From Pseudomonas asplenii (GTDB taxonomy: Bacteria; Pseudomonadota; Gammaproteobacteria; Pseudomonadales; Pseudomonadaceae): DNA of 45,101 bases. Each line of letters starts with the position of its first letter. Within the stretch, counting starts at the first letter, position 1. Shown in pieces: positions 33,952 through 43,238 of the stretch. A model generated the notes under the pieces. The model had not been told where the DNA came from and did not search any database. It saw nothing but the letters and a program-made list of their open reading frames with translations. The stretch is from positions 72,548 to 117,648 of the forward strand of contig NZ_JSYZ01000010.1 of NCBI RefSeq assembly GCF_001293465.1, in the 5' to 3' direction. Both the position numbers and the translations under genes were made by a program.

Positions 33952-35028
33952 TTATGCCATCCCTCGCAATGTAACTTCCGTGTCCTCTTGGAACAGGTTC
34001 TCTATTTCACCGAAGACTTTCTGAATAGCCTCGACAAGCGAGGGATCGAAATGTCGCCCAGACTGCTCGGCCAGGTAGGACTGGGCTCTCTCAGCGGACC
34101 AACTGCTTTTGTAGGGACGCGGCATGCGCAAAGCATCGTAAACATCGCATAACGCGACAATACGCGCCGACAGAGGAATTTCCTCACCCGCAAGCCCGCG
34201 AGGATAGCCACTCCCGTCCCATTTTTCATGGTGGCAGTAGGCAATTTCTGCCGCCATGCGGGTCAGGTCACTTCCTTGCTCCTCATGCAGAATTTCATGA
34301 CCGATGGCGGCATGCTTCATCATGTTCTGTCGCTCATCCGGGGTAAGCGGCCCTTCCTTCAGAAGTATTTCATCCGATATGCCTATCTTTCCAAGATCAT
34401 GCATAGGGGCCGCCAAACGCAGCCTTTCACACCATTGAGCTGGCATACCGATGGTTTTTGCCAGTAATGCCGATGCATCGCCAATCCGGCGAATATGATT
34501 GCCGGTTTCATTGTCGCGATAGCTGGCTGCGCGAGATAAGGCCCTGATCGCCGCTTGGTGACTTTGCTGCAGTTGCAGAGTGCGCTCCACGACCTTCATC
34601 TCGAGCTCAAGATTCAGTGTTTGCAGCTTCTTGCTCGCTTGTGCCAGACGCAGACAATTGCGTACACGCAAGATCAGCTCAGGTAAATCCAGAGGTTTGG
34701 TCAGATAGTCGTTGGCCCCCAACTCCAACCCCAATCGCCGGCTGTTCGCATCGCTCAACGCCGTCAGGATGATGATCGGCTGCCGTGACCGGTCGCGGTC
34801 CTTGAGCTGTCGCAGAATCTCGAACCCATCCGGTTCAGGCATATCCAGATCCAGCAGCAGAAGATCCCAATCTTCATGCCGGGCACACTCCAGCCCTTGC
34901 CCTGAGTCGGAAAAGCTGACGATTTCATTCAACCCAAACGCCTTGAGACTCGAGGAGAGCAAGCGCAGATTGGCCGCGACGTCATCAATGATAAGAATAC
35001 GGGTATCGAGAGGAATATCAGTGAACAT
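33952..35028 (-). CDS. Response regulator with HD-GYP domain (c-di-GMP phosphodiesterase)
   Basis: A 358-residue protein. REC at about 8-125 (LIIDDVAAN, Asp in LLLLDLDMPEPDGF, Lys in LTKPLD), coiled-coil linker, then HD-GYP at about 165-350: ETGNHIRRIG, the metal pair HDLGKIGISD, LEEH-equivalent HAAIGHEIL and HHEKWDGSGYPRGL. It hydrolyses c-di-GMP. ATG 35028 has AAGGAGAG upstream and overlaps the end of the sensor kinase by 11 bp, so the pair is translationally coupled and probably cognate. Confidence 0.95.
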   Translation of the reverse strand: MFTDIPLDTRILIIDDVAANLRLLSSSLKAFGLNEIVSFSDSGQGLECARHEDWDLLLLDLDMPEPDGFEILRQLKDRDRSRQPIIILTALSDANSRRLGLELGANDYLTKPLDLPELILRVRNCLRLAQASKKLQTLNLELEMKVVERTLQLQQSHQAAIRALSRAASYRDNETGNHIRRIGDASALLAKTIGMPAQWCERLRLAAPMHDLGKIGISDEILLKEGPLTPDERQNMMKHAAIGHEILHEEQGSDLTRMAAEIAYCHHEKWDGSGYPRGLAGEEIPLSARIVALCDVYDALRMPRPYKSSWSAERAQSYLAEQSGRHFDPSLVEAIQKVFGEIENLFQEDTEVTLRGMA

Positions 35029-37891
35029 TCGAGCTCTCCTTCTCCAGCAGCGCGTCAAGAACCTCACGCAACGCTTCCACTTCCAATGGTTTTTTCAGCA
35101 CGGCCTGAAACTCAAAGCCCACCCAGGCCAATGCCTTGGGTGCAGACCCCAACAGCACGACCGACATGAACTCGGCGTTCAGACTACGTCTTAGCCTTCC
35201 AAGCTGGGCCGAACGGTTGGTATTTTCATCATCGCAATCGAGCAGCAGGATGCCAGGCGCACCCTCGGTGCCTGAGTCAACGACACAGCCCTCCAATGTT
35301 CCGGACTTGAGCGTGGCACGCTCTCCAGCAATGGTAGAAATGAATGGCAAAATAGACTCATCGTTCCCGGCATAAAAAATCGCAGTTCGTCGTTTTTCCC
35401 GAATGCCAGAGGGCTCGACCAGGTGCGTGGGGACAAGATCGATCCAGAATCGGCTGCCCTTGCCGGGCTCACTTGAAAGCCCCATCTGCCCGCCCATCAA
35501 CCCGGCCAGCTCACGACACAGGGCCAGGCCGATGCCTGTCCCCTGGATAGCCGTGTTCTCCTTGCCAAGCCGCTGGAACGGTTCGAACAAGGCCGTTTGC
35601 AGAGCAGGCTCGATACCCAGCCCGCCATCCTCGACAAACAGGCGTATCCATTCCCCGACCCTCAGTGCACCGATCAACAGGCGACCACCGGGACGGTTGT
35701 ACTTGATTGCATTGGACAAGAGATTCAGCAGGACCTGGCGTAAACGCCGCGCATCCGCATACACCTCTGCCGGCGTATCCGTCAGCTCGAGCTCCAGCTC
35801 AAGCAACAGGCCCGCCGCCATTGCCTGGGAACGAACCATGTCGGCACATTCTTTCAATATGCTACGAACCGGGACGGGCTTGAGCGTGAGTTTCTGGGGC
35901 TCGGCCTGCAGGCTGGACCAATCGAGCAGGTCATCGACCAGTTGCGCCAGGTGCGTGGTGGCGCCCAGTATCTCGTCCAGGTGTTGCTCGTCCGTTTCAT
36001 GACGCGCGCCCATGCGCATCAACTGGGTAAAGCCCTGGATGGCATTGAGGGGAGTTCGCAGTTCATGGCTCATGCTGGAAATGAAGCGTGACTTGGCCTG
36101 GCTAGCCGCCTGGGCCTGCAAGGTGCGCTCACGCAGCTCCATTTCCGTCAGTTTCAGCGCATCAATGTCCACCAAGGTGCCCACCGCTACGTTCCCACCG
36201 TCCAGAACGCCCTTGATCATCCGGCCACGTCCGAGCAGCCACAGAAAGCTGCCATCCGGACGACTGAGCCTGAACTCGATATCGATACGACTGGTCTGCC
36301 CCATGCGCAGCGAGTCGAAAGCCTGCATCACGGCCCGCGCATCGTTGGCATCCAACCGGGCCAGGAAAGCTTCTCGACTCATCGACGTTTCAGGCAGCTC
36401 GAGCCTGACGACCAATCCCCCACGCAAGGTCAGGCTGTCATCATCCAGGTGGTACTCCCACAGACCGGTTGAGGCGTTTTCCATCACCAGCGCCAAACGC
36501 TCCTGTGCAACATGGCGCTGTTGCTCACTGGTTGCCAGTTGGCTGCCCATTGTCAGGACATTGCCGGCCATCTCGTCGAGTTCGGCGATCCCGGACTCGA
36601 CGCGGGCCGGTTGCCAGCGCCCCTGGCCGATCTCGCGAAGCATCTGGACGATGCCCGAAATGGGCTGGCGCAGCCGTTCACTCAGCTTGCGGGAACGACG
36701 CCATAGGACCGTGAAAAACACGATATAGAACAATACCAGGCCGACAATCATCAGATAGCCTATGTTGCGAAAATGCCTGGCCAAACCGTACGTTTCAGCC
36801 ATGACATCTTCTTTCTCGGCCAGGGCAACCAGCCGCCAGCCAGTATTCTTGATCGTTCGCCAGGCAAACAGATGTGGGCGGCCTTGCAGTGTTACCTCAC
36901 TGAATCCTGAGTCAGCCGTCTCGAGCTCGTTTGCCATTACTACCGCGTCATCACGTTGCCCGAGGTTGAATGTGCGAGGTTTTAGGACATTCCCTGACAC
37001 CACCGTCTTCGCATCAGGAGCCTTGAGTTCACTCATGCCGAAATCATCCTCAGCCTGGGGCGGCATCGCCATGATGGTCATCTCATTGCTGACCAGCAGC
37101 AGGTACCCGGACCATGGCACCCTCAAGTGCGCAATCTCATTCAGCATGCCGTCGACGGTGATGTCGAGCCCAACGACTCCTTCAAGAAAATCACCACGAT
37201 ATACAGGTGATACAGCGGACATCATCCACCCATGTCCAGCGGGATCTAGGTAGACTTCGGTCCAACGGGTCGCTTTTTGTGGATTGTGGGTCGCGTCCGC
37301 CAAATAGTAGAAGTTGAACTCTGGAATACGGATGTCAGCCGGATACTGCTCATTGGTGCGAAACCAAGGGTAGATCCGGTTGTAGCTGTCCCAGGAGTTG
37401 AAATAGAGACTGGCAATCATCGGGTCAGCCTGTCTGATCTGCTTGAACAGGGTATCGAGACTGGCAAGCCGCCGTACCTTGTCCAGATCCTGAAGAGCCA
37501 AAGGTGTCGCTGCTGAATAGAAAGAGGCCGCACCACCTAGATCCGTCGCGCTGTAACGCGCACCTTCGGGCGTCACGGCCAGCACTTCGCCTGGTACGCT
37601 GGCCGGCGTCAGCAGTGCTTGCTCTGTCATTGTCCCCAGCAGGCCGGCCACGCCGGTCAGGTGCTCGAGCTTGCTCTCGACAATGAGTGCATTCTGCTCG
37701 ACACTGGCACTCAAGCTATCGACTGCACTACGCTTGAGATAATCGACCTGTGCCTCCCGTATGACCTGGTTGGTCAGTAAGTAGCTCGCAATCAACACCG
37801 TTTCCACCAGGATCAGTGGTATCAGCGCACTGCTCAGGAAGGCGCGCCAGATCCATTGGCGCAAGCGGATTTTTGGGACACCCTGTCTCAT
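35018..37891 (-). CDS. Sensor histidine kinase with Cache domain and degenerate receiver
   Basis: 957 residues. Membrane helix near 16-38; a double-Cache periplasmic sensor (about 45-375, with SLYFNSWDSYNRIYPWFRT, VYRGDFLEGVVGLDITVDGM and FAWRTIKNTGWRLVALAEKE); helix near 388-410; HAMP; PAS (about 480-590); HisKA SMSHELRTPLNAIQG (about 615); HATPase (LLNLLSNAIKYN, GTGIGLALCRELA). The last about 125 residues look like a receiver that has lost the N-terminal acidic pair (YAGNDES) but keeps ILLLDCDDEN and LKKPLE. dCache sensors of this form bind small metabolites such as amino or carboxylic acids; the ligand is unknown. Likely partner: the overlapping HD-GYP regulator. Confidence 0.95.
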   Translation of the reverse strand: MRQGVPKIRLRQWIWRAFLSSALIPLILVETVLIASYLLTNQVIREAQVDYLKRSAVDSLSASVEQNALIVESKLEHLTGVAGLLGTMTEQALLTPASVPGEVLAVTPEGARYSATDLGGAASFYSAATPLALQDLDKVRRLASLDTLFKQIRQADPMIASLYFNSWDSYNRIYPWFRTNEQYPADIRIPEFNFYYLADATHNPQKATRWTEVYLDPAGHGWMMSAVSPVYRGDFLEGVVGLDITVDGMLNEIAHLRVPWSGYLLLVSNEMTIMAMPPQAEDDFGMSELKAPDAKTVVSGNVLKPRTFNLGQRDDAVVMANELETADSGFSEVTLQGRPHLFAWRTIKNTGWRLVALAEKEDVMAETYGLARHFRNIGYLMIVGLVLFYIVFFTVLWRRSRKLSERLRQPISGIVQMLREIGQGRWQPARVESGIAELDEMAGNVLTMGSQLATSEQQRHVAQERLALVMENASTGLWEYHLDDDSLTLRGGLVVRLELPETSMSREAFLARLDANDARAVMQAFDSLRMGQTSRIDIEFRLSRPDGSFLWLLGRGRMIKGVLDGGNVAVGTLVDIDALKLTEMELRERTLQAQAASQAKSRFISSMSHELRTPLNAIQGFTQLMRMGARHETDEQHLDEILGATTHLAQLVDDLLDWSSLQAEPQKLTLKPVPVRSILKECADMVRSQAMAAGLLLELELELTDTPAEVYADARRLRQVLLNLLSNAIKYNRPGGRLLIGALRVGEWIRLFVEDGGLGIEPALQTALFEPFQRLGKENTAIQGTGIGLALCRELAGLMGGQMGLSSEPGKGSRFWIDLVPTHLVEPSGIREKRRTAIFYAGNDESILPFISTIAGERATLKSGTLEGCVVDSGTEGAPGILLLDCDDENTNRSAQLGRLRRSLNAEFMSVVLLGSAPKALAWVGFEFQAVLKKPLEVEALREVLDALLEKESSNVH

Positions 37892-37990
37892 TAAGCCTCC
37901 TGATGGGCGGATCCCCTGTCAGCGACAGAGCAAAAAGCCATCACCCAGTTATAGTCGAATACGCTAGAGACAGGACCCGGGAGTCGGATT

Positions 37991-39604
37991 TCAGAAGCGA
38001 AACCCGGCGACAACGCCTTTCAAGTCTGTTGCCAGCCTAGACAGGTCATGGCTGGAATGACTGGTCTGATTGGCCCCTGCGCTGGTCTGGAAGGACAGGT
38101 CGCGGATACTGACCAGGCTACGGTCGACTTCCTTGGCGACGGCTGCCTGCTCTTCCGCGGCGCTGGCGATCATCACGTTCTGCTCGTTGATCGCGGCAAT
38201 GGTACGCACGATGGCGCCCAACGACGCCTTGGTAGCTTCAGCACTCTCGACGGTCGCGCGAACCTGCCTGGCGCTGCCTTGCATCGTCTGGACGGTCTCG
38301 ACCGCCTGCTGTTGCAATGAGGACACCATTTTCTCGATGTCCTGTGTTGACTGCTGGGTGCGCTGGGCCAGCATGCGAACCTCGTCTGCCACCACCGCGA
38401 AGCCTCGTCCCTGCTCCCCGGCCCGCGCAGCCTCGATCGCCGCGTTAAGCGCCAGAAGGTTGGTCTGCTCGGCGATGGCGCGGATCACATCCAGCACCTT
38501 GCCGACTTCCTGCATCTCATTCGCCAGAGCCTCCACTCGAGAAACGCTGGAGTGCACGTCATTGGCCAAGTTGCCGATCGAGACCACCGTCTCGTCGACC
38601 TGATTTCGACCCTGGCTGGCAGCCCGATCCGCCTCCCTGGAAGCTTCCAGCGTAGTCGCCGCGTTCTGGGCAACTCCGTCAACGGCTGCGCTCATCTGAT
38701 TGCAAGCAGTGGCAGCCTGTTCGATTTCGTGGCTCTGTTGCTGAATTCCGCGGTGGGCATCCTCGGTGACGGCATGCAGTTGCTGTGAAGCCGAAGCCAA
38801 CTGAGCCGAGGAGTCCGCAATTAGGCCCAAGGTACCGCGTAAGCTGCCTTGCATGTCTCGCAGGGCGTCCATCAGTTGCGATGCCTCATCACGCCCCTCA
38901 TTGGGAATGCTCTGCGTCAGGTCCCCCGAGGCGACGGTCCGGGCAACGCGCACCGCTTGCAGCAGAGGCAATACGACGCTGCGCGACAAGATCATTGCCA
39001 GAATCGCCCCAGCTATCACGGAGGCCACCAGTATTCCGATCACCATCAGGTTGGCTTGGTCATAGGCAGCAGCGCTGGCCAGGGTCGCCTGCCTGGCTCC
39101 CGCGGTGTTCAGCTTGACCAAGGCATCCACCTCGGCCACGACGGCACTGCCCTTGGCATTGAGGACATTGTTGATCAACTCTATCGCCTTGCCGGTTTCA
39201 TTATTGGCCAGCAGGACGACAATACTGGATTGGGTTTGCTCGTAATCCTGGCGGGCCTTGAGGAAACGCTCGTAGATCGCATGCTCTTCCGGGCTGGAGA
39301 TCAATGCGCTGTAGGTACGCACTGCATCATCCAGTTGTTCCCGGGCACGTGTCACATCATTGGGCGTCTGGGAATTGAAACCGATGGCCGCACGCAAGGT
39401 GAGGGTTCGCAAGCGCATGACAGCCTCATCGATGCCGTTCAATGCCAGAATGCTGGGCAACCAGTTGCTATCAACTTCGTGGGAGCTCTGGTTCATCTTC
39501 CTCATCTGGGCCAGGGATCCCAACCCGATCACAAGCATGAGTACGATAAGACTGAGAAAGCCTGCTACAACCCGTGTAGAAACCTTTAGTCTACGCATGT
39601 TCAT
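37991..39604 (-). CDS. Methyl-accepting chemotaxis protein
   Basis: 537 residues: membrane helix (about 10-32), a four-helix-bundle sensor (4HB_MCP, about 33-190), second helix (about 190-212), HAMP (about 213-265, SVVLPLLQAVRVARTVASGD) and a long coiled-coil signalling domain with the hairpin tip EQTNLLALNAAIEAARAGEQ, then GRGFAVVADEVRMLAQRT. It lacks a C-terminal NWETF-type pentapeptide. It senses a periplasmic ligand and controls CheA/CheW. A CTTCAG-N5-CTTAAG box 160 bp upstream may put it under the neighbouring two-component pair. Confidence 0.96.
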   Translation of the reverse strand: MNMRRLKVSTRVVAGFLSLIVLMLVIGLGSLAQMRKMNQSSHEVDSNWLPSILALNGIDEAVMRLRTLTLRAAIGFNSQTPNDVTRAREQLDDAVRTYSALISSPEEHAIYERFLKARQDYEQTQSSIVVLLANNETGKAIELINNVLNAKGSAVVAEVDALVKLNTAGARQATLASAAAYDQANLMVIGILVASVIAGAILAMILSRSVVLPLLQAVRVARTVASGDLTQSIPNEGRDEASQLMDALRDMQGSLRGTLGLIADSSAQLASASQQLHAVTEDAHRGIQQQSHEIEQAATACNQMSAAVDGVAQNAATTLEASREADRAASQGRNQVDETVVSIGNLANDVHSSVSRVEALANEMQEVGKVLDVIRAIAEQTNLLALNAAIEAARAGEQGRGFAVVADEVRMLAQRTQQSTQDIEKMVSSLQQQAVETVQTMQGSARQVRATVESAEATKASLGAIVRTIAAINEQNVMIASAAEEQAAVAKEVDRSLVSIRDLSFQTSAGANQTSHSSHDLSRLATDLKGVVAGFRF

Positions 39605-39766
39605 TTACTCACCCGTTTATCCCATTTTCGATATAGGCCCGGCTCACGGCGGCTTTTAATGCGTCAGATCAACAGGTCATCAACGCATCAGAACGTCAGT
39701 GCAGCGCCCACAGATTGATGATAGACGTGGCGACTGAAAGCCGTGATGTCACAATGACATTACAAC

Positions 39767-39783
39767 CTTAAGGAAATCTGAAG
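39767..39783 (-). promoter_or_regulatory. PmrA/QseB-type box upstream of chemoreceptor gene
   Basis: On the minus strand CTTCAG-ATTTC-CTTAAG, two 6-bp half sites 11 bp apart, the arrangement known for PmrA/QseB-like regulators. The same half sites and spacing recur at 42052-42068. Confidence 0.5.
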
Positions 39784-39840
39784 ATGGATTGATCGGGCAC
39801 CGAGACTGCTCCCTTTCCTGAGCAAACGGCCAGGATGCTT

Positions 39841-41208
39841 CTAGGGACGCGGAATCGTCAACGAGGCACACAGTCCGCCCGCATCACGGTTCTCCAGGCG
39901 GACCTGGCCGCCGAACTGTAGGGCAATCGTCTGGACAATAGTCAGTCCCAGCCCTGCTCCCTGGTCGTTCCCCCGGCTGTAGAAACGCTCGAACAACCGC
40001 TCTCTCTGGCTCTCATCGATGCCAGGGCCCTGATCTTGCACAGACAGCTCGAATTGCCCCGCCCTGCTCGACAGACGGACAGAGATCAGTCCTGCGGCCG
40101 GGGAGAAATTGGCCGCGTTGGTGATCAGGTTGTGCAAGGCAATCGCCAGTGCATCGGCACTGATCCGGGCCTGGTACTCGCCCGGCTCAACATCGAACTC
40201 GAACTCCAGCCCCTTGTCCAGCAACCAGGCCCCCAACTGTGACAGGTTCTCGCGCAGGACCTGCTCAAGATCGATCAGTTGCGTCGCCGTGACGTCCCTC
40301 AATGGCTCAAGGCGGGCCATGGTCAGCAGTTGATTGACCAGCCGGGTGGTGCGATCCACGCCGCTGATCAGGTGATGCAAGGATTGGCTTCGCTGCTGCT
40401 CGGTTTCAGCCTCCAGCAGATTCTGGGCATGGACACGCAATACCGCCAGCGGGGTGCGCATCTCATGGGCCGCATCGTCGATAAAACGGCGCTCGCGCCC
40501 CAGCAATTCTTGCACCTGCACCAACACCCTGTTGAGGGCCGACTGCATGGGTTCAAGCTCCGAGGGCAAGGGCTCCAGGCGTAGCGGCTCTAGGGAGCCA
40601 GGATGCCTTCCTCTCAGGATCATGGCCATCTTCGCCAGGGGGCCCAGCCCCCAGCCAATGGCCAGCCAGGCCAGGATGGCCAGGATTAATGTGCCAAAGA
40701 CATTGGGCCAGATGGTGTGGCGGATGATCCGATAGACCAGGTCGGAACGGACATCATCCCTTTCGCCGACCCAGATACGCTGGTGATTCTGCTTATCCTC
40801 GAGCAGAAAGGCCCGCCAGGCATGTTGCTTGAGGTCGACGACATCACTGAAGCCTGCCACGGACGGTAGTTGCTCAAAGACCGGAGCGCTGGCCGTTCTC
40901 ACCAGCACTTCTCCTCGGGGGCTCCAGACCTGGAAGGCAATCTTGCGCTCGTAGGGGTGGCCATCGGACTTCGACACGCCCTCCCCCAGCGCCTGATTGA
41001 AGGCCTCATAGAGTTTGCTCTCGTCGCCCTGTACCAACGGCATGCGCATCACGCCCTGAAGCAGACGGGCATTCTGCGCCAGCTGCGCATCGTAGACCTC
41101 GTCGATCTCCCGATTGCTATCGTGCAGACTGAGCAAGGTAATGATCAATCTCCCAACTAACAGTATCCCGATGATCAGCGTCACCGTGCGACGCCGTATC
41201 GAAATCAT
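39841..41208 (-). CDS. Sensor histidine kinase, QseC/PmrB-like
   Basis: 455 residues: helix near 8-26, a periplasmic domain with the QseC-type start (YDAQLAQNARLLQGVM), second helix near 165-187, HAMP, HisKA with the site DDAAHEMRTPLAVLRVHAQ (about 245), and HATPase (LHNLITNAANFSPAAG, DQGPGIDESQRERLFERFY, GAGLGLTIVQ). It phosphorylates and dephosphorylates the adjacent regulator. The start overlaps the regulator stop by four bases (ATGA type), so they form one operon. Ligand unknown; family members respond to metals, acid or signal molecules. Confidence 0.94.
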   Translation of the reverse strand: MISIRRRTVTLIIGILLVGRLIITLLSLHDSNREIDEVYDAQLAQNARLLQGVMRMPLVQGDESKLYEAFNQALGEGVSKSDGHPYERKIAFQVWSPRGEVLVRTASAPVFEQLPSVAGFSDVVDLKQHAWRAFLLEDKQNHQRIWVGERDDVRSDLVYRIIRHTIWPNVFGTLILAILAWLAIGWGLGPLAKMAMILRGRHPGSLEPLRLEPLPSELEPMQSALNRVLVQVQELLGRERRFIDDAAHEMRTPLAVLRVHAQNLLEAETEQQRSQSLHHLISGVDRTTRLVNQLLTMARLEPLRDVTATQLIDLEQVLRENLSQLGAWLLDKGLEFEFDVEPGEYQARISADALAIALHNLITNAANFSPAAGLISVRLSSRAGQFELSVQDQGPGIDESQRERLFERFYSRGNDQGAGLGLTIVQTIALQFGGQVRLENRDAGGLCASLTIPRP

Positions 41209-41867
41209 GAAGTCTTTTCCATGCGGTACCCGACACCGCGGATAGTCCGAATCAAATCGGTGGAGAACTTCTTGCGCAGATTGTAGATATGAACCTCCAG
41301 CGTATTGCTCTCGGCCTCATCCCCCCAACCGTACAGCAACTGAGTCAGGCGCTCGCGTGTCATCACCCGTCCCGGCGGTGAAAGCAACTCGTAAAGCAGC
41401 TGGTATTCCTTGGGTGTTAAGGTAACCGGCTGGCCTCCCCAGCATACCTGCTGGCTGACCGGGTCAAGGGTGATGCCGGCATGCTCGATCAGCGGGCTGG
41501 CCCGCCCGGCGCTGCGCCGCAGCAACGCGCGCAACCTGGCCTTAAGTTCAGCGAGGTCGAAGGGTTTGACCAGATAGTCGTCGGCCCCGGCATCTAGGCC
41601 AGCGATACGGTCATCCGTCGCATCCCTGGCGGTCAGCACCAGCACGGGCAGGGTCGAGCCGCTCTCACGCAGCCGACGCAACACCTCCAGACCGTCAAGC
41701 CGCGGCAACCCAAGATCCAGCACGGCCAGGTCAAAGGTCTCACTGAGCAGAGAATGCAGCGCATCCTGTCCGTCGTGAACCCAATCGACGGTATAGCCCT
41801 CACGGGCCAGCGCCTGGTGGACACCCTCTCGCAAGGCCACATCGTCCTCGATCAGCAATAGCCGCAC
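41205..41867 (-). CDS. OmpR-family response regulator, QseB/PmrA-like
   Basis: 220 residues starting with GTG (41865-41867), with AAGGGA about seven bases upstream; the longer frame adds a non-homologous leader and is rejected. Receiver (LLLIEDDVALREG, Asp in LAVLDLGLPRLDG, Lys in VKPFDL) and winged-helix DNA-binding domain (LTPKEYQLLYELLSPPGRVM, TLEVHIYNLRKKF, IRTIRGVGYRME). It is divergent from the cytochrome b561 gene and likely binds the direct repeat at 42052, and perhaps the one upstream of the chemoreceptor. Confidence 0.95.
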   Translation of the reverse strand: MRLLLIEDDVALREGVHQALAREGYTVDWVHDGQDALHSLLSETFDLAVLDLGLPRLDGLEVLRRLRESGSTLPVLVLTARDATDDRIAGLDAGADDYLVKPFDLAELKARLRALLRRSAGRASPLIEHAGITLDPVSQQVCWGGQPVTLTPKEYQLLYELLSPPGRVMTRERLTQLLYGWGDEAESNTLEVHIYNLRKKFSTDLIRTIRGVGYRMEKTS

Positions 41868-42051
41868 GATCTTTCCCTTCAATAGTTTGATCTTCCAGGC
41901 ATCCCCGTTGGCTTTACGATAGAAGTGATTATCCCGCAAGTACAGGCCGGCAGGAGGTCTCCAGAACCGCTCCATCGCCTCCAAGCACCGAACGCGACAG
42001 CGGCTGTGGAACGGAGGTATCCCCTGATGATTGAGCTAGACCCGAGAAGGC

Positions 42052-42068
42052 CTTCAGATGGGCTTAAG
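42052..42068 (+). promoter_or_regulatory. PmrA/QseB-type box between regulator and cytochrome b561 gene
   Basis: CTTCAG-ATGGG-CTTAAG, half sites 11 bp apart, 58 bp before the cytochrome b561 ATG and in the divergent promoter region of the regulator. Confidence 0.55.
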
Positions 42069-42126
42069 ATTTCGTCAGTAGGCTCAGCACATCGTCGTTC
42101 CCCACTAGGATTTCATGAGGTATGTC

Positions 42127-42678
42127 ATGACCAGAGATACGAAGCCTCAGCGCTATGCAACACTTTCCATCACCTTGCACTGGTTGATGCTGGCTCTGTT
42201 TGTGGGTGTCTATGCCTGTATAGAGATCAAGGGCTATCTACCTCGGGGAAGCAATGCTCGCAGCCTGTTGCTGGGATTGCACGGCGCATTCGGAATGAGC
42301 ATTTTTACGCTGGTCTGGCTTCGCCTGCTCGGACGTCTGACTCCACGTCCGCCGATTACTCCCAGGCTGGTGAAATGGCAGGAAAACCTTTCCCAAGTCA
42401 TGCACCTGGCCCTTTATGGACTGATGATCGCCACACCGCTGTTCGCCTGGCTGATGCTTGCCGCAGCGGACAAACCGTTTCCCTACTTCGGCTTCAGCGT
42501 GTGGGCCCCGGTCCAGGTCAGCCCTGACCTGGCGAAACAGCTTAAGCATTGGCATGAATTCATCGGCAGTGCGGGTTACTGGTTGATCGCGATGCACGCC
42601 GCAGCGGGCCTCTTCCACCATTACTGGGTCAGGGACAATACGCTGGTACGCATGCTCCCGATCTCTCGCAAGAGCTGA
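42127..42678 (+). CDS. Cytochrome b561 family membrane protein
   Basis: 183 residues with four membrane helices (about 16-35, 49-69, 93-114 and 148-168). The histidines expected to hold two b-type hemes are present: TLHWLML, LHGAFGMS, VMHLALYG and WHEFIG/AMHAAAGLFHH. Likely transfers electrons between the quinone pool and a periplasmic acceptor. ATG 42127 is preferred because GAGG lies eight bases upstream; ATG 42115 would overlap that site. Divergent from the QseBC-like pair, a frequent layout in Pseudomonas, and preceded by its probable operator. Confidence 0.93.
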   Translation: MTRDTKPQRYATLSITLHWLMLALFVGVYACIEIKGYLPRGSNARSLLLGLHGAFGMSIFTLVWLRLLGRLTPRPPITPRLVKWQENLSQVMHLALYGLMIATPLFAWLMLAAADKPFPYFGFSVWAPVQVSPDLAKQLKHWHEFIGSAGYWLIAMHAAAGLFHHYWVRDNTLVRMLPISRKS

Positions 42679-42695
42679 ATAAAAGGGGGCCTTCG

Positions 42696-42947
42696 ATGAA
42701 GTCCAGATTCGTGGTGATCCCGGCGGTTTCTCAAAACAGGGTTTCCTATCCTCGTCGCGGCACATCGTACAGCGCTGAACCGGCTCCCCCCCGCTTCGAC
42801 ATTTACGACAACGAAGAAAAATGTCGGATCATTACTCTGTTTCATAGCCAGGTCGAAGCAGAGATGGCCTGTGCTGAAAAAAACCGGAGTACACAGTACG
42901 AACTGCAGCTGGCCTCCAAACCAGACAACTCCCTTTCCCTTGAGTGA
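42696..42947 (+). CDS. Small hypothetical protein
   Basis: An 83-residue soluble protein starting 17 bp after the b561 stop with AGGGGG upstream, so probably the second gene of that operon. It has a basic start and the segment RFDIYDNEEKCRIITLFHSQVEAEMACAEKN cut here as RFDIYDNEEKCRIITLF, which looks like a strand pair followed by a helix. I do not recognise the family. Confidence 0.65.
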   Translation: MKSRFVVIPAVSQNRVSYPRRGTSYSAEPAPPRFDIYDNEEKCRIITLFHSQVEAEMACAEKNRSTQYELQLASKPDNSLSLE

Positions 42948-43238
42948 AATTTCCTAGAAAATCCCGAGCGCTTGTTTTGTGCCTGATCACGAGGCTAGGC
43001 TCCGGCTTGTCACTGCCAATTCAGTGACCGGGTTTAGTAGCCCGCCATGTGACTAGGCGCGAAGTGCCCCCTTCTGCCAGGCTCGTTTTTCAGCCTTCGC
43101 TTTATGGTGGCCGTGCGCAGGGCGCCTTCGTGCGCGCCGGGCCTAGTCACCGGTCTACTAACCTGCGTTCGGCCGCCACCCTATCGTTTAGTAGCGATGG
43201 ATGCGGCTCTCTCAGTTGACTGACTGGAGTCACGCCAC
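42948..43238 (+). promoter_or_regulatory. Hairpin-rich leader of the DUF6124 gene
   Basis: No gene. It holds a 7-bp hairpin GTCACTG-CCAATT-CAGTGAC (43009-43028) and a long imperfect inverted repeat: GGTTTAGTAG...GTGACTAGGC (43031-43058) against GCCTAGTCAC...CTACTAACC (43141-43163), with a third GTTTAGTAG near 43186. The paired arms would fold the roughly 130 nt just upstream of the gene. Whether this acts as RNA or as a DNA operator is not known. Confidence 0.5.
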
